Shown here: piece after piece, positions 24,656 to 37,720 of the stretch | Numbering within the stretch: position 1 is the first letter of the stretch | Layout: each line of letters begins with the position of its first letter | DNA from: Welwitschia mirabilis | Taxonomy: Eukaryota > Gnetophyta > Gnetopsida > Welwitschiales | Direction of reading: 5' to 3' | Assembly: GCA_051453625.1 (NCBI GenBank) | Contig: JBOZIK010000001.1 | Coordinates: 172,728,297-172,792,296, forward strand | DNA length: 64,000 nt | Notes under the pieces: generated by a model | What the model was told of the DNA's origin: nothing | Seen by the model: only the letters and a program-made list of their open reading frames with translations | Databases searched by the model: none | Translations under genes and position numbers: made by a program

Positions 24656-26356
24656 TTGCTAATGAATATCTATAGCCCTAATCTAGTTAACCATGTATTA
24701 AGTAGATCATTAAAGCTATATTACAAGAGAGTGTTCATAGCCTTGTTACTATTAACTAAACCAAGTAAATTGACTAAAAATAACATATACTTTTGAAGAA
24801 GAGATAATCTATATGTATTTTTTTCTTTTGATTATACTTATCATATACCTTTTTTAACATACATGGAAAGGGTCATTTGCTCATTTGCCTAATTAAGAAA
24901 TATCTTAGTTCCATAAGTACTTGAGAATGAAAGAGTACAATAAATAAGTAGATTCTACCTTTTTATCCATTGAAGCTATTCTAAACAAAATAACTCAAAA
25001 TAAATGTAACTTTCCTTTAAATAATACAAGTTTACTTAATTTCTACTAAAACTTGTAATTAAAAATAATTAGTTATTATTGGATTACTACTTAAAGGCTA
25101 TCAATTAAGATTATTAAGCATTATAAACTCATAAACATATGGAAGGGGTAAATGATTTGTATGCTTGATGAAGTGGTTTGAAAATAAAATCAATGCATGA
25201 AAAGGCTTGAGAGGATGATTGAATGAATGATGAGGCTTAGGATTTGTTATGACTAGCTATCCTAAAAGAGAGAGATAAATAAGATAACTAACATAGTTTT
25301 TGTAATTTAAATGTTTAACACTATGTTTGCATAATGCAACATATCATCCAATTATATAACAACTAGTATGAAATTAACTGTGATGATAAGTCATTTAGTT
25401 AGTAATGAATATAATAGTTAATCACATAAATTAACTAAATAATAAAGCAAAATAAGAAAAGATAATGAAAATAAGCCTATTTCCCTTTATTACTAGTATA
25501 GCCTCCAATCACACATCCAACAGGGTCTTTATGGTTGCTCTCCAATAATACAATTAGGATTTTAGGTAATTGCAAGCTATAAGAATAAGTAAATTCATGT
25601 TATTTTTTATCATAATTACGTATAAAGAGATGTAAGAATGATTTAAAGTATAGTATATTGAGATTTAGATGAAGGTATGAGTACAACGTGAAGTTGAAAA
25701 AAGGTTATAAATTACTATAATAGTCAAATTATTTATACAAGTATGTTTCTAGCTATTATAGTTATATGAATGAATAATATGACTGTTAAAGCCTTGAAAA
25801 GAAATAGTTAACATCCTGAGACAAAGTTTCTATAGTTTTTAATAGTTTATAATGTTTATTTTTCTACCAACCATTAGATTAGAAGTTGCACCTCCATGAT
25901 GCAAGTCAACTCATTACCTCATGTTAAGGTTTTATGCTAGTTTTTTAGGCTAGGTGATTGACACTTAACTAAAGTTGGTTGATTACTGAAATGATGTTTT
26001 ACCTTCATAAGCTAACTAGTTAAGTCTTGTAAAGTATCTATTAACCCCTAGGTGATTGATCCTCTTATTTCTACTAGTTGATACATAATGCATTTGAACT
26101 TTTTTCTTCATCATCCTAGAGTGGATCTCCTAGAGAATACTAATTTATTGCTTAAGGAATTTCTGATAGGTTAGTCTCTATTTCACTCTAGCTTCTCTTG
26201 TATTTCAATATGACTTATAAATGCCTTGATTCTAATTAGTCATATGTTTTATATTTAGCTCTAAGACATCTAGTTTAGCCTATAAATAATTTTATTTTAT
26301 TAGTAACATTAGATAAAATTTAATTTCTTATTAATAAATAACTAGGAGGTGTAACA
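24656..26356 (-). repeat. Degraded sequence ending in a family A-like LTR/polypurine junction
   Basis: No gene is seen. From about 25870 the sequence has the gattgac/gttgatt-rich look of family A LTRs. At 26351-26380 it reads gtaaca, then agattcccctttatcatt, then aatggtaac. This parallels the A2 LTR end and polypurine tract at 55756-55785 (aaca, then atctcttcctttgacatt, then gatggcaaac). I therefore place a minus-strand 3' LTR end at 26356. The other LTR edge could not be placed. The left half, 24656-25870, holds nothing I recognise. Confidence 0.35.
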
Positions 26357-26769
26357 AGATTCCCCTTTATCATTAATGGTAACTAAATGTTAAATTATCA
26401 ATTCTCCCTAGGTCTGTTCTTCCTCTAAGTTGGTCATCCCTCTAAGTATATGGCTAATACATAATAAAATAAGTTTTTAATTACTATAATTTAAAAAACA
26501 TAAGGTAAAAATAAAATAAAAGGAGAGTAAGACATTACCTTGATGCAGTGCTATCATTTTCATTAATTATATGCTATAATTACATCATAGTTTATCATAA
26601 GGTAATATATGTAGCATCATGAATAAGAAAATAATCCTTATTATATCCATGAGAATGTAGAAAGCATGAAATAAAAATGTTTTAACATGTTAAGGAGTTA
26701 TGTAGCTATGGTTTTTTCCAGGTTATTAAACAAAAGTATTTTTTCTCTTCTCCTTTGTTATTAATAATA
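26357..26769. other. Short internal remnant next to element C
   Basis: Begins with the polypurine-like tract named for 24656-26356 and continues as plain AT-rich sequence up to element C. No coding motif is seen. Confidence 0.3.
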
Positions 26770-28040
26770 ATGGAGGTTAATAACACACAAAAATTTGCAT
26801 TTACATTAAGAAATCTAAGCATTATTAATAAGATTAATTGTTTATTATGATAGTTTTATGCATTTATTATGCTTAAGACCAAGATAATATAGTTTTACTA
26901 TTAATCTTTCTTAATACTATTATTCTATAGGAGATTTACATCATCTAGAATATTGTGATAAAGGATGGAGGTATGACTAGAATTATTGGTAATAGTACTA
27001 GTTCTAAGAGCAATGGTATTGGTTATTATGCACAGAATCAGTTCATACTTACAATTATAAATCTTGTTAATGAAACTAATCTATTCAAGGAATTTCGAAA
27101 AGAAGAAAATAAACAAATAATATTTTATAATAAAAACCACACAAATTGGTCCCATGCCTAAAGGATGATCTCATACCCTTTACAAATTCTAAAGAATGAC
27201 ATCATTAGGGATTGGAAACCATAATTATAAACCTTCATTTTACCTATAAATACCCTACTTTACTTGAAGTCATCTTTAGTCATATTGTATATGAAATCAT
27301 TAGAGTTTTAGTTATGTGTTGAGGATGAGCTAGCTTTCAAGATAGCATGATAATTCTTAGATTAGCATGAGTACTTTTTATGGATTATGCTTTTACATCT
27401 TTGATAATAAAGGTGTTACATGTTTTTTCCTTAGTTCATTACTTTGATATCAAGTGGTGATTGTTTCATGCTTGTTATGCTTGGGATAGAATAAGGTATG
27501 TTATTACTTCATGTGTGATTCTTGTTTTTACTCTAGCTTGTATAATATGTATATTGATTTGATAAAGCTAAAAAGTTTCTACTACTCATGCTTATAGTAT
27601 TTTTATTTTAAAGAATAGTTAGCTTAGAGACATTATCCTCCTGTCTATGATGCATAAGATTATACCACTATGCTTGAACTAGAACTACATAAGCCTCATG
27701 TCTATTATGCCACTGTATTTGAGCTATAATAAAAGCTACCTAAATTTAATTAAAGATCTATGTTTTCTTTGAAGTTATTATTCTAGCATTAATTCATTTT
27801 TAGTTCTCTTATATAGTTTAGTCACTTATACCCATTTCTGTTATGGTTGCTTTAAGTAATATTTTACCACATGTATCCCTATGGAAGAATGACAATGAGA
27901 CTATAATACAAATAGAAGTCCTAGTTTTATCAATAAAAGTTAGATTTATACATGTAATTTTTGTATCCCTAAGGTGATCTTTCATATTATCATACATTGA
28001 TGACATATACAAGCATATCTATATTTCATTATAAATAGCT
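26770..28040 (+). repeat. Element C, left LTR
   Basis: Its sequence reappears, in order, as three separated pieces at 32600-33429, 40296-40697 and 48200-48285. Anchors are 'tttatgcatttattatgct' (26858 and 32691), 'tagcatgagtact' (27363 and 33219), 'catgtctatgat/cctgtctatgat' (27642 and 40370), and 'atattatcatacat' (27985 and 48236). A TATA-like box fixes plus orientation. The open frame 26955-27161 lies inside the LTR; its counterpart in the right copy has stops, so it is not a gene. The outer edges are approximate to tens of bases. Confidence 0.7.
27243..27254 (+). promoter_or_regulatory. TATA-like box in element C LTR
   Basis: Reads cctataaatacc, conserved as catataaatatcc at 33076-33088 in the right LTR. 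Its position inside the LTR suits a promoter and sets the element's orientation. Confidence 0.5.
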
Positions 28041-28800
28041 TTTTAGTAATGCTATCAGGGATAATGGCATGGTATCTACATTAGGACATGCATAAGATTT
28101 CCATTGCTATATCCTTTTTAGTTATTTTTATTATTTTAGTTTTTACTTTTCTTTTAATTTATACTAGTTCCTTTCTAGTACTCTATTATTTTCCTTTTTT
28201 TTTTCTTACTAATGAATTAGTGTTGAATATGCTTAGTGCTTAATCAATGCAACATGATCTAGTGACTTCTCTTTTTTATTTTAATTTTTTTCCTTTCTTT
28301 TTATTATTTGTTTTTCTTCTTTTTCTTTCATTTTTTTTCTTGCAGATATTATCTAGAATAATATAATAAATTTTCTTTTATAAGATGCTCTTTTATAGGT
28401 TTGAAGAAAAGACAACAAGAAAAATAATAAAAATTCTTTCTTTTTTTATTTTCTCTCCCTATAATCTTTTTATCTTCTCACTCCTTTATCTCAGGTGACT
28501 TCCTTACTAAGCACTTAAAGATATATTTGAAGAAGGTTGTCATTACTAAAAGCTCAAGAAATTATTTTAATACATGCATTATTCATTTCTATATTCTATT
28601 TTTTCAAATTTTACATTGCATTTTTATTTTTTTTCCATTGCATTACATTTTTAACTAATTTTTTCATAGTTTAAGGTTTCTTGCATTGCATCCTGCATTT
28701 TCTCCTATTTGTTCATTTTTTGCATTTATTCATTTATTTAATACTCTTATTTTTCCATCCTTATCATCTACTATTTTTCTTATGAACTTTCTTTAAGAAA

Positions 28801-29030
28801 TGTTGGCACTGTCAACCTATTCCACTAGTGTCCCCATCCTTCTTTTACAAAATACTTTAAAACTTTATTAAAGTTATGTTCTACTCTCTTCTAGTTTTTA
28901 ACACTTTGTGTTGAATGACACTGTCACCCTATTTGACTAGTGTTCTTATTCTTTCACAAAATACTTTAAAACTTTCTTAAAGTTATGTTCTACTCTCTTC
29001 TAATTTTTAACACTTTTTGTTGAATGCTAA
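28801..29030. repeat. Tandem duplication, about 112-bp period
   Basis: Two adjacent copies of a 112-bp unit start at cactgtc (28807 and 28919). They share 'aaaatactttaaaactt', 'aaagttatgttctactctct' and 'tttttaacactttttgttga'-like blocks. A third copy is abandoned after 'tgttgaatg' near 29020. Confidence 0.9.
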
Positions 29031-29728
29031 TCTTTTGAAATCTTACATAACCTACTAATGTATCTTTTATGGTAGACTCCACTTAATCTCTCCTTATAAT
29101 ATGAATCATAATCCTTATTCTTTTATTCAAAATTATAAAGCTAATTTTCCATTTGGTTCTTAACCTAAGCAGATTATAAAGGATTACCTTCAATGTTAAT
29201 ACATAAATTTCCTTTTATATGTTACTCAATATCTATATGAATTTACATGAAACCTTCACACCTCTTCACTTAATAATTCAACCTATATTCATTTTCATAA
29301 TGTTAAATCTAAAGATCTTTACTCTTACTAAGGCAATTTTGAGACTTTGCATTCTACCTTTCATCGTGACTCTTACCCTTTGTCATTTCATAAATTCTTT
29401 TTATCTTTCACTATTTATCATAATTCTTGTTCCTCATTTAGTCATTAATTTCCTTTACTTTTTAACCTTATCTTACATTTTATCATGAACAATCTTTACC
29501 TTTCATATTATAACCAATATTCTTAATCTCCTAAAATTCAAAAATCCTTTTAAAATTCCTTAGAAGACATATTAAGAGATTTACAAAAGATTAAATGTGA
29601 ATCAAACAAAACCAATAACATTTTAACTATTAAATATCTTCCACCTTGCAAAGGTTAGAATAAGGTATGCATCAGTTAAGCTAAACCACTAAATACATTC
29701 TTATATTACTTTACCAATAATAAGAGGA

Positions 29729-29805
29729 NNNNNNNNNNNNNNNNNNNNNNNNNNNNNNNNNNNNNNNNNNNNNNNNNNNNNNNNNNNNNNNNNNNNNNNN
29801 NNNNN
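29729..29805. other. Assembly gap (77 N)
   Basis: A run of 77 N inside the element C internal region. The odd length suggests an estimated rather than a placeholder gap. Confidence 0.99.
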
Positions 29806-32599
29806 TAAGTCACACTCTTTAGGGATGAGGTAAAAACTAATGAAGACCTATGAGAAATTAATTGATAAAAGTTAAATCTTTAAGGAAAAATATATAATTA
29901 GAAAGAGTTATACATTATAGGATGAGTTATTTACTAATCCTTATAAAGATAAGAACATCAAATAAGAGCCCATACATAATCCATTATATGTATAACTCTT
30001 GCCACCTTCGCAATATCATTATGAACAAGATGTTTAGATATTATCTTTATCTCTTAAGTAAGATCCAAGGCTTAATGTTTAAGATAAACCTTCCTTTTAG
30101 TTACAACATTTTTTTGATGATCTTATGTATACTTATTTTGATGAAAAATTATTTTATCTAGTAATGTGCTACTTGCTCTTATCTTCATCTCAAAATGATA
30201 TACCATAAGATTTGTTAAGAAAATATGAGCTAGCTATAGGATGGACACTTTTAGAGCTTGAATACATAGCCTTGCTATTTCCATTAATATTCTTTCTAAC
30301 TTCATAAGTGCATGTGTAAATATTTATATAAATTCTTTTTTATTACATGGCTCATCACCTAATCAAATCCTTCATACTTTTGAACTTCATATCCTTTCTA
30401 TCCTTGGCGCTTCATTCATGTATTTTCACTAGAAAACCATACTATGAGGAAAGTTTAGTTTCACTGCATAATCTTATACTAGATTTTTCTTCTAGAGTAG
30501 ACATAGAATGGGTAGATACCTTTGTAATGAAAATGGTACCTTCTAATAGTATCTTTCTTACAAAATCACCCAAGCATTACCACTTGTATAATTATCACCT
30601 TAATCCCTTTTACATAAGTAATTCTAAATTCCATCCATATCATAAAATAAACCATTACCTTCTTAAACTTATCATCTACCTCTTCCATCCTAGTATTACT
30701 TCATAGGGTTCACCAATCATCCATCTCGTCCATCTTACAATGAATTTATAATACCTATTAACCATTGATAATAGCCTCTTAATATAAATAAGAATAGGAT
30801 ATCTTTGTCATTTCATGGCTTTAATTGAGATTAGATGTATCCTTATTTCTTAAGAGTAAGTTATTTTTATCTTTTAATTCTTTTATTAAGGATTCCTTTT
30901 ATTTGATGTCTTCATTTTGAAATCAAAGAATGAAAAAGTAATTTTTCTAATTTTATGATGTGTTCTTACTTTGAAGCATATATGAAAGGATGGAATCCCT
31001 TTTCTATTAGGTTAATGGACCAATGAACACTTTTATATGCTATGAATATATATGGGAAAAACGAAAAAAGAAAGGAAAAAAGAAAAAAAATGAGAGCAAA
31101 GAAAATCAAATATAAATCTTAAATATCTTTATTAACACATTTATTTATTATTATTTTTATTATATTTAATTAATTATATTAGGGCTATGAACTCCTACTA
31201 GCAATATAGCTCTAACAATTTATTTATGATACATTCAACTACATTAAGGTTATAGATACTTGTTGGCAATGCAACACTAACTTATTTATATCTAACATGT
31301 TAAATCAATTAGAATAAGATGCCAAAATACTAAATATTCAATATGATAAAATGCTTGAAGAATGTCACTTATGATTATAAAAGGAAAAAAATTTGAAAGA
31401 ACTTAAGATGGGATTAGATACTTCTTGTGATTTGCTTGTTCTAACATTTGTTACTCAAGATTACTACTCTTCATTTACATAAATTTATTTCATTAATTTA
31501 TTACCTTATTTTGACTTAGGTTTACAATTAAATAAACCTTTTTTAAGGCCATTACCTTAGTTTTTAGTTATATTCATTCATAGCATGCATGGTAGGGTCT
31601 TAAGTGCATTCTTATTTACTTCATTTTTCATTCATTTCAATATTTCATGTTACATACATTTACCCATACCACATGAATTCACCCTTTCATATCCATGATA
31701 AAACATACTTGAAGGTACATCATTGTTTCTTATGATAAGATACCTTCTTCTATAAGTCATTATAGGATCAAACTGGTCTAGATTGTCATTGTAAATAAAT
31801 GATCCTTAGGCTATGATTTCATCTATATTTTATTTACTCTAAGAAATTCTATTATTTCATCATCTATCTCTTACATTTTTATAACTCTTACATTATTTTT
31901 TATTAATTGTTCCAAATCTAAGAGAATATACCTTAGAAAACTGGTACTGTTATGAGCTTTCATTAGTACTGTTGTCCATTTTCTTCTATCCATCTTACAC
32001 TTCTTTACATATATTTTTAATCATGTTCAAAATAATTTAAAAATCATTGCTAGATATGATCTTTTATAAAATTACATTCTGACTTAGCCTTTATTCATTT
32101 TTCACCTTATTTTTACACTTTATTCATCATTTTTTTAACTTTTTCTTAATTTTTACCTTTCTTCCTATTTACTCTTCATTTTTCCCCTTTATATATTACT
32201 TTTATTTATAGATATCATTTGTTGATCCTTATCATTTAGCCATTTTTCATAGAATACCTTTTCAATTTTACCCTTTTTTCATGTATTTTTATATATGAGT
32301 AACATTTCTTTCAGTTTTTATTTTTTTCATGTACTTATTTTAATGAAATGACATTATTATCTTTCATACCTTGTTCTAATATGAATATTCTACTTTCTAT
32401 CATATAAAGTTTAAGAATAGAGTTTTACTTTGATTAGGGGGAGTGACATTTCCACTTAAACATCTATCTTTTATTCTCTATTGTTTTATGAAAGTGTTAA
32501 TTCTTCCATGATTTTTTATTATATTTAATTGATTTTATTTATAAATTTTGCTATTTTTTGTTATCTTTGACATACATTTTTTCCCCTAAGGAACTGGTA

Positions 32600-33429
32600 A
32601 AAGGTTAATTAGTGGCATGATAACATATAAAAATGGATATGTACATTTAGGCCGTATTAGCATGTTTAGTTGATCATAATAATTATTTTATGCATTTATT
32701 ATGCTTTAGGTTAAGAGAATCTGATTTTACTACTAATGTGCCTTAATACTATTATTTTGTAGGAGATTTGCATCATTTGGAGTATTATGGTAGAGGATGA
32801 AGGTGTGTTACGCATTATTAATGGTGGCACTAGTTCAAGGAATAGCAACACTAGTTATTCTATGTAGAATGGATCCATACTCATGTTCTTGAATCTTTAA
32901 AATGTAAGCAATCCATTTGGGGTATTTTTAAAAGTAGATGATAAATGAAGAATATTTTATAAGAAAAATCCCTAAAATTAGCATCATGACCAAAGGATAA
33001 CCCTTATACTTTAGCCATTCTAATGGATTATTTCATTAGGCCTTGTTAAAACCTTAATTAAAAACCCTAATTCAGCATATAAATATCCTAGTTTACTTTA
33101 CTTGAAGTGATATTTTATCGTATCGTATAAGAGATTATTAGAGCCTTAGTTATGTCTTCTTTCTAATCCTCCTCTTAAATATGGTCTAGCTTTCAAGATA
33201 ACATAATGCTTCTTGGATTAGCATGAGTACTTCTCATAGATTATATACTTTTACTTCTTTAATAATAAATTGTTACATGTTCTTTCCTTAGTGCATTACT
33301 TTGATATCAAGTGATGTTTATTTCATACTTATTATATGGGTGGCTAAGGCATGTTATTACTTTAAGATTTCATATGTAATTCTATTTTTCAAATTAGGTT
33401 ATATAACCTAACTTTTTATTTGATATATC
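32600..33429 (+). repeat. Element C, right LTR, piece 1
   Basis: Matches 26770-27575 of the left LTR, including the TATA-like box at 33076-33088 and the 'cttttacttctttaataataaa' region. Similarity breaks at about 33429, where copia element B1 begins, and resumes at 40296. Confidence 0.7.
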
Positions 33430-33621
33430 TCAGAAGTGATAAGGTTTACATGCACACCATGATCTTATGCATAAGGGGACATAAAATCATAGTGAAATTT
33501 GAATGCTATGCTTTCCTTTATAAGTAATCTCTTCATTATAATAATTCCTAGAGATAAATTTAAAGAAATAAACATTTGATTTGGAAAATCTTACTTCTAT
33601 TTCTTACTCTTAAATTTCCCA
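33430..33621 (+). repeat. Copia element B1, 5' LTR (3' part only)
   Basis: Aligns with the last third of the B1 3' LTR (from about 40105) and with the B2 LTR: 'gataaggtttacatgcacac', the catagtg/gaaatt block, 'aagtaatctcttcattata' and the end 'aaatttccca'. The first ~350 bp found in the other two LTRs are absent, so this LTR is 5'-truncated at its junction with element C. It ends just before a Met-type primer site. Confidence 0.65.
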
Positions 33622-33626
33622 ATGAA

Positions 33627-33643
33627 TGGTATTAAAGCTTTGG
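33627..33643 (+). other. Primer binding site of B1 (initiator tRNA-Met type)
   Basis: Reads TGGTATTAAAGCTTTGG, five bases after the LTR end. Against the usual copia site TGGTATCAGAGC it has two transitions (C to T, G to A). Confidence 0.7.
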
Positions 33644-34034
33644 AGGAGATATTATAGAGATTTCTTTAGCCATTCTTGAGATTTAAATCTTCTTCTAGCC
33701 TTGGATTTTTTTAAATCCTCTTCAATGGATTCTTGAACTTCTATTTTTACATTTTCTTTCTCTCTCCTAACTTTTTTTAATGTTTTTTTCCTTCTCTTAT
33801 TTTTACCACTTTCCGTTAAAGTATTTTTTTAAGAGAAGTCTTTTTTTTTCCTTTTTAAAGTAATTGGTTTAGTTTTCTCTAAAGTCTTTTTTAAAATAAG
33901 GCATTCTTTTTTTAAGGAGGTATATTTTTCTTTTAAAAAATGGAACACATTATTTAAAATAATATTTTCTTTAAGATATTTTTTTAAAACAAATACAATT
34001 TCTTTTAAAAAGAAAAGGCCTTTTTTAATTTTTT

Positions 34035-34079
34035 ACTTCTTTTCTTCTTCTTCTTCTTCTTCTTTTTCTTCTTCTTTTC
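34035..34079. repeat. (CTT)n microsatellite
   Basis: An imperfect CTT/TTC tract of about 45 bp in the B1 leader, within a longer pyrimidine-rich stretch. Confidence 0.95.
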
Positions 34080-35091
34080 ATGTGGATATGATTATGGACA
34101 TAGATGTACATAGGTAGACATAAACATTTTCTCACATGATGTCTCTATGAAAATTACTTATAAGAAGGGGAAGATAATGGATGTCAATCAAGAATGTATA
34201 TCATAATAACAAATAATAAAAGTAATCATTCCTTAGTAAGTCCATGATTTATACTCTCAAATGATCAATTGTAGAAAATAGTAAACTTGAATCTTGGAAA
34301 ATCAAAAAAGAAAGATCAAAATCATCTATTATGTTAAAATTTCATAATAAATGAACTATTTAATCTACAACAAGCCTACTTATTTTTAGCTTACTTTTGT
34401 TAGTAGTTTAGGTTAAACTAGATTTGCTTTCTTCTATCTAAAAAAAAGGGATAATTCTCATGAATATTAAGAAGTCCTTATGACTTCAAATCTTAGTGTC
34501 TTTTTTTACTTATTTTAGTTTATTTTTAACCCACCTTGACCTGCTATCTATGTTACCCTTCTTTTCCTTTTATGCTTCTTCTCCACATGGCCTTGCCTAA
34601 TTATGTCTAGTTCATTACTATACTATTATAATAATGTGGCCTTCTAGTACTAATACTCTACTAATAGTTCCTACTCTCAACACTTTACATATGATCTATA
34701 ATTACTACCTTTCCACTTTGCTATTTATTCATATTACACATTATAGAATGAAAAGTTATAGGAGATTAAGCTTCTGGCTTAAGAATTTAAGGTAAAAAAT
34801 AATAGTGAGGATTTAATCTAGGCTTTGGAGAGGTTACACTCTATACAATAGCATTAACATCTTCCACATATCCATAATATTAATAGCTCTACTAAACTTC
34901 CATAACACTATCTTGCTTGCTATGTCTTCTTTATAGCATAATCGATTACTGTTATACTTGTGCTTTACTCACTGCTCTTCTTATCATGTTACCACATTCC
35001 TACTATCGAATTTCTATTGAGTGCACTACATTCAAATATAGTGATAACTATAAGCATATTTTATTAGTTTTCTACTCTTTTTAGATACTAA

Positions 35092-35164
35092 TAGCACCTT
35101 AGTGTAGTGATGAAAACTTTTTTCTACTAACCTGTGTGTTATAGGTTTGAGTCTAGGTGATGAA
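35092..35164 (+). ncRNA. tRNA-like / SINE-head segment in B1
   Basis: An A-box-like tagtgtagtga (35100-35110) and a B-box-like ggtttgagtct (35144-35154) are spaced about 33 bp apart, as in tRNA-derived Pol III promoters (B-box consensus GGTTCGAATCC). Pairing arms are not convincing, so it is not called a tRNA gene. Confidence 0.35.
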
Positions 35165-36959
35165 AAAACTTAATTTTTAAATTTTTGTTCACATTTTTAT
35201 TTTATTATACTTACACATAGAATCTTTAACCCTTGCATAGCTATTGAAACTATATCACATATATGCAATTATTTCTAAGTAACTACATAACTCTTTCCTA
35301 GTTTTATGCACTTGTAGTATAGCTGGTAATTATTTTGCTTTGACTTCTATTTTACACACATGCATAGCTTTTTTACATTTCTTTATTTTTTGAAATTTTT
35401 TAGATATTTTTAAGTTTTTTGGGTTATTTTTCAAACTTGTAAGCTTAAAAATTTTTTTTGAAATGATCAAATCCATCTAGGATGTTGAGTAAGATCTCTC
35501 AATTTGATGTTTTTGAGCTCTTTTACTTACTTTTTAAGCTCTTTTTTATAATTTTTTTGATATTTTTATTTTTCTAAATATTGTAAGCTAAATATCTCTT
35601 ATTAAATTAAGTTGAAATATGAAGAAAGATTCTTTAACTTTATTTCTTTCTTTCTTTTGGACTATTTTTGTGATTTAGATAGATTAAGCAAAGTTTAATG
35701 ATGAGTAAGATTAACTTAGCTTAACTGTATTATAATCAATCCCTTTGTACTATCTGTTGGTTTTTTTTAATATTGATATTTAATAATTTTTAATATTATT
35801 TAAATTAAGTAATAACAAGAAAAATTACCTTTCACTCCTTAAGAACTTAACATGTTTTCTAGCAATAAGCTTTGGCTAGTGGTGGACATAGAGAGCCTTA
35901 CATAAATGGATATACATGTTGGGCTTTATGCTACTTTCTAGAGATTATTATGTAATCTTAGCTACCATAACTGTGAATTTTAATCCATACAAAGAGACAT
36001 GTCTCTCTTAAGTAAAGTATCCTAGACATTCTGAGGTCCAGATTCCCACATACACCTTGTTAATTGAAGGTGTATTAGGTAAAAATCTGAAATCATAGTG
36101 GACGGGTCTAGTTGGATTTCATCACCCAAGGACATAGATTTGATAAAGCTTAAAATTAGTAAGTTCAAGGTACAAATAAGTCATCAATATTACATGTTAT
36201 TCTCCCTTAAGAAGGGCATATAGCTGAGGTAACTGAAACTGACTAATGACTTGAAAGCCCCATTGACATGATTCACATTTTTCTCTTTTTTCTTCCTTTA
36301 ATGGTAAGGGTATTACTCTTGAAGAGGATGTAACTAGTTCTTGGGTTTAGCAATAGACTATAAAATTGACTAATTTTAGCATTTTTATTATTTATTAAAT
36401 AATTTAGGCAGCTTATGTTAAGATCTACTTTGCTTACATTAAAAAAGTTTGAATAAGATACCTTTGTCTTTCTTTCCTATGTGCAGAGTGTTTTCCTAGT
36501 TGAAGGTGTTTTCTTGGTTATCATACTTTGTGGGTTGAATGAATCACTTGTTTTTTTGAGTTTGATTCCCTTTCATTAGGACTACACCTCTCGTTATGAC
36601 ATTTTATCTCTTTTCTTTTAATGAATTATAACTTAGATAGATCACTTAATATTGTGGATGAGAGCAAGATCTCTTTATTCATGACTATACCATCTTTTAG
36701 TTATTTTGTTCTCATATCTTTTATTAGGTTTAATAGGATTTGTTTATGTTATGGATAAATTACTTTTAGTTATGGATGTAATTAAGATCCTTCAAATTCT
36801 TAATTTTACCTCATAGCTTGCTAATTTTTTTTTGTACTCATTCTTTTTTCACCATGGCATCATCTTTAATAGGTAATTTTCAGTTGTTCTTATAGTCATT
36901 TATATCCATATTCACCACTAGAATCATGTCTAACATTAGAGTCACTCTTTAATATGATT

Positions 36960-37720
36960 AATCATGGGAGGTTTGGCATGTATATTTCATATCAACCATA
37001 TGGATTTATGTTCATAAAAAGGAATTTTTAGCACATGCTCATATACCTCTTCAGGATTCAGCTAAAGAAGTTGTTTGGCAAGATATTAATGAAAAATTAA
37101 TTAGAGATTATATGAAAATCTATTACTTATTGACGCTTAAAGTTGGTTAATTGAACTAAAATAAGCTACCCTAACTTATATGATTTGAGGAATATATTAT
37201 ACTCTAAAAATGATTTGAAGATTCTTAACCTCATAACTCACATGGATAGTTTTCATTATGAAAAAGAATAGATGCAATAATTAATTGTATAAACTCAAGA
37301 CACAAAAACAAAAGTAGTAGAGATTGATTCACAGAAACAAGTTTGCATTTACTATATACTTCACCAACTGTTATTTGAAAGAATCCTCCTTGTATAGTTA
37401 TGTTACATTGCTATATGATATTAAGAAACTCAATAATATATTTTTTAATATGCTTAGTAAGGATATTATCTCCATTAAATCTCAATTTAAGTTTAGAATA
37501 TATTTTTCTTCTAATGTCACATGAAAATTTTTTTATTCTCATGGCTCATCTTATTAAGATAAATAGTCTACTAAGAAATTTCATCTACAAAATAAATCAT
37601 ATGATGATAAGGATAAGGCTCTATAAAAATAAAACAACAACAATCCTAATTAGACTTAGTAAAATAAGAAGCAAGTTTAAAATACTATAACTCCTAAGAA
37701 GAATAAATACTCATGCTCAT
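36960..37720 (+). pseudogene. B1 gag remnant
   Basis: A decayed copia gag on the plus strand. Around 37060-37290 broken frames read AKEVVWQDINEKLIRDYM, then NLYDLRNILYSKNDLKILN, then LITHMDSFHYEKE. These match the order of the copia gag domain (the sequence before a LxxLYxLK-type stretch, then the later part of the gag helix region). DNA alignment with the B2 copy (minus, about 53930-53600) supports it. The two overlapping open frames at 37324-37690 fall in the following region and show no zinc knuckle. Stops occur every few tens of codons. Confidence 0.55.

Larger units (their letters stand above)
28041..32599 (+). mobile_element. Element C internal region, no recognisable proteins
   Basis: Sequence between the two LTRs of element C. 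Much of 28100-29560 is pyrimidine-rich on the plus strand. A TGGTATC string near 28070 could be a weak primer site. The open frames 29219-29488, 29922-30161 and 30347-30706 give very hydrophobic, Ile/Leu/Phe-rich peptides typical of T-rich DNA. None carries a gag, protease, RT, RNase H or integrase motif, so I do not call them genes. A gap interrupts the region at 29729-29805. The element appears non-autonomous or very decayed. Confidence 0.5.
33644..36950 (+). mobile_element. B1 leader region between primer site and gag
   Basis: No coding domain is recognised. The region includes T-rich and CTT-rich tracts (33740-34080) and a tRNA-like segment (35092-35164). The 3.3 kb length is unusually long for a copia leader, so further insertions or expansions are likely, but I could not delimit them. 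Confidence 0.45.

Noticed and set aside
26955-27161. 68-codon plus-strand frame
   Set aside because: Lies inside element C LTR; the right LTR copy of the same sequence (32770-33000) contains stops.
29219-30706. Hydrophobic open frames that look like membrane proteins
   Set aside because: T-rich DNA gives Phe/Leu/Ile-rich frames by chance; there is no conserved motif, start context or second copy.
35092-35164. Functional tRNA gene
   Set aside because: A and B boxes are recognisable but acceptor and anticodon arms do not pair; kept only as tRNA-like.
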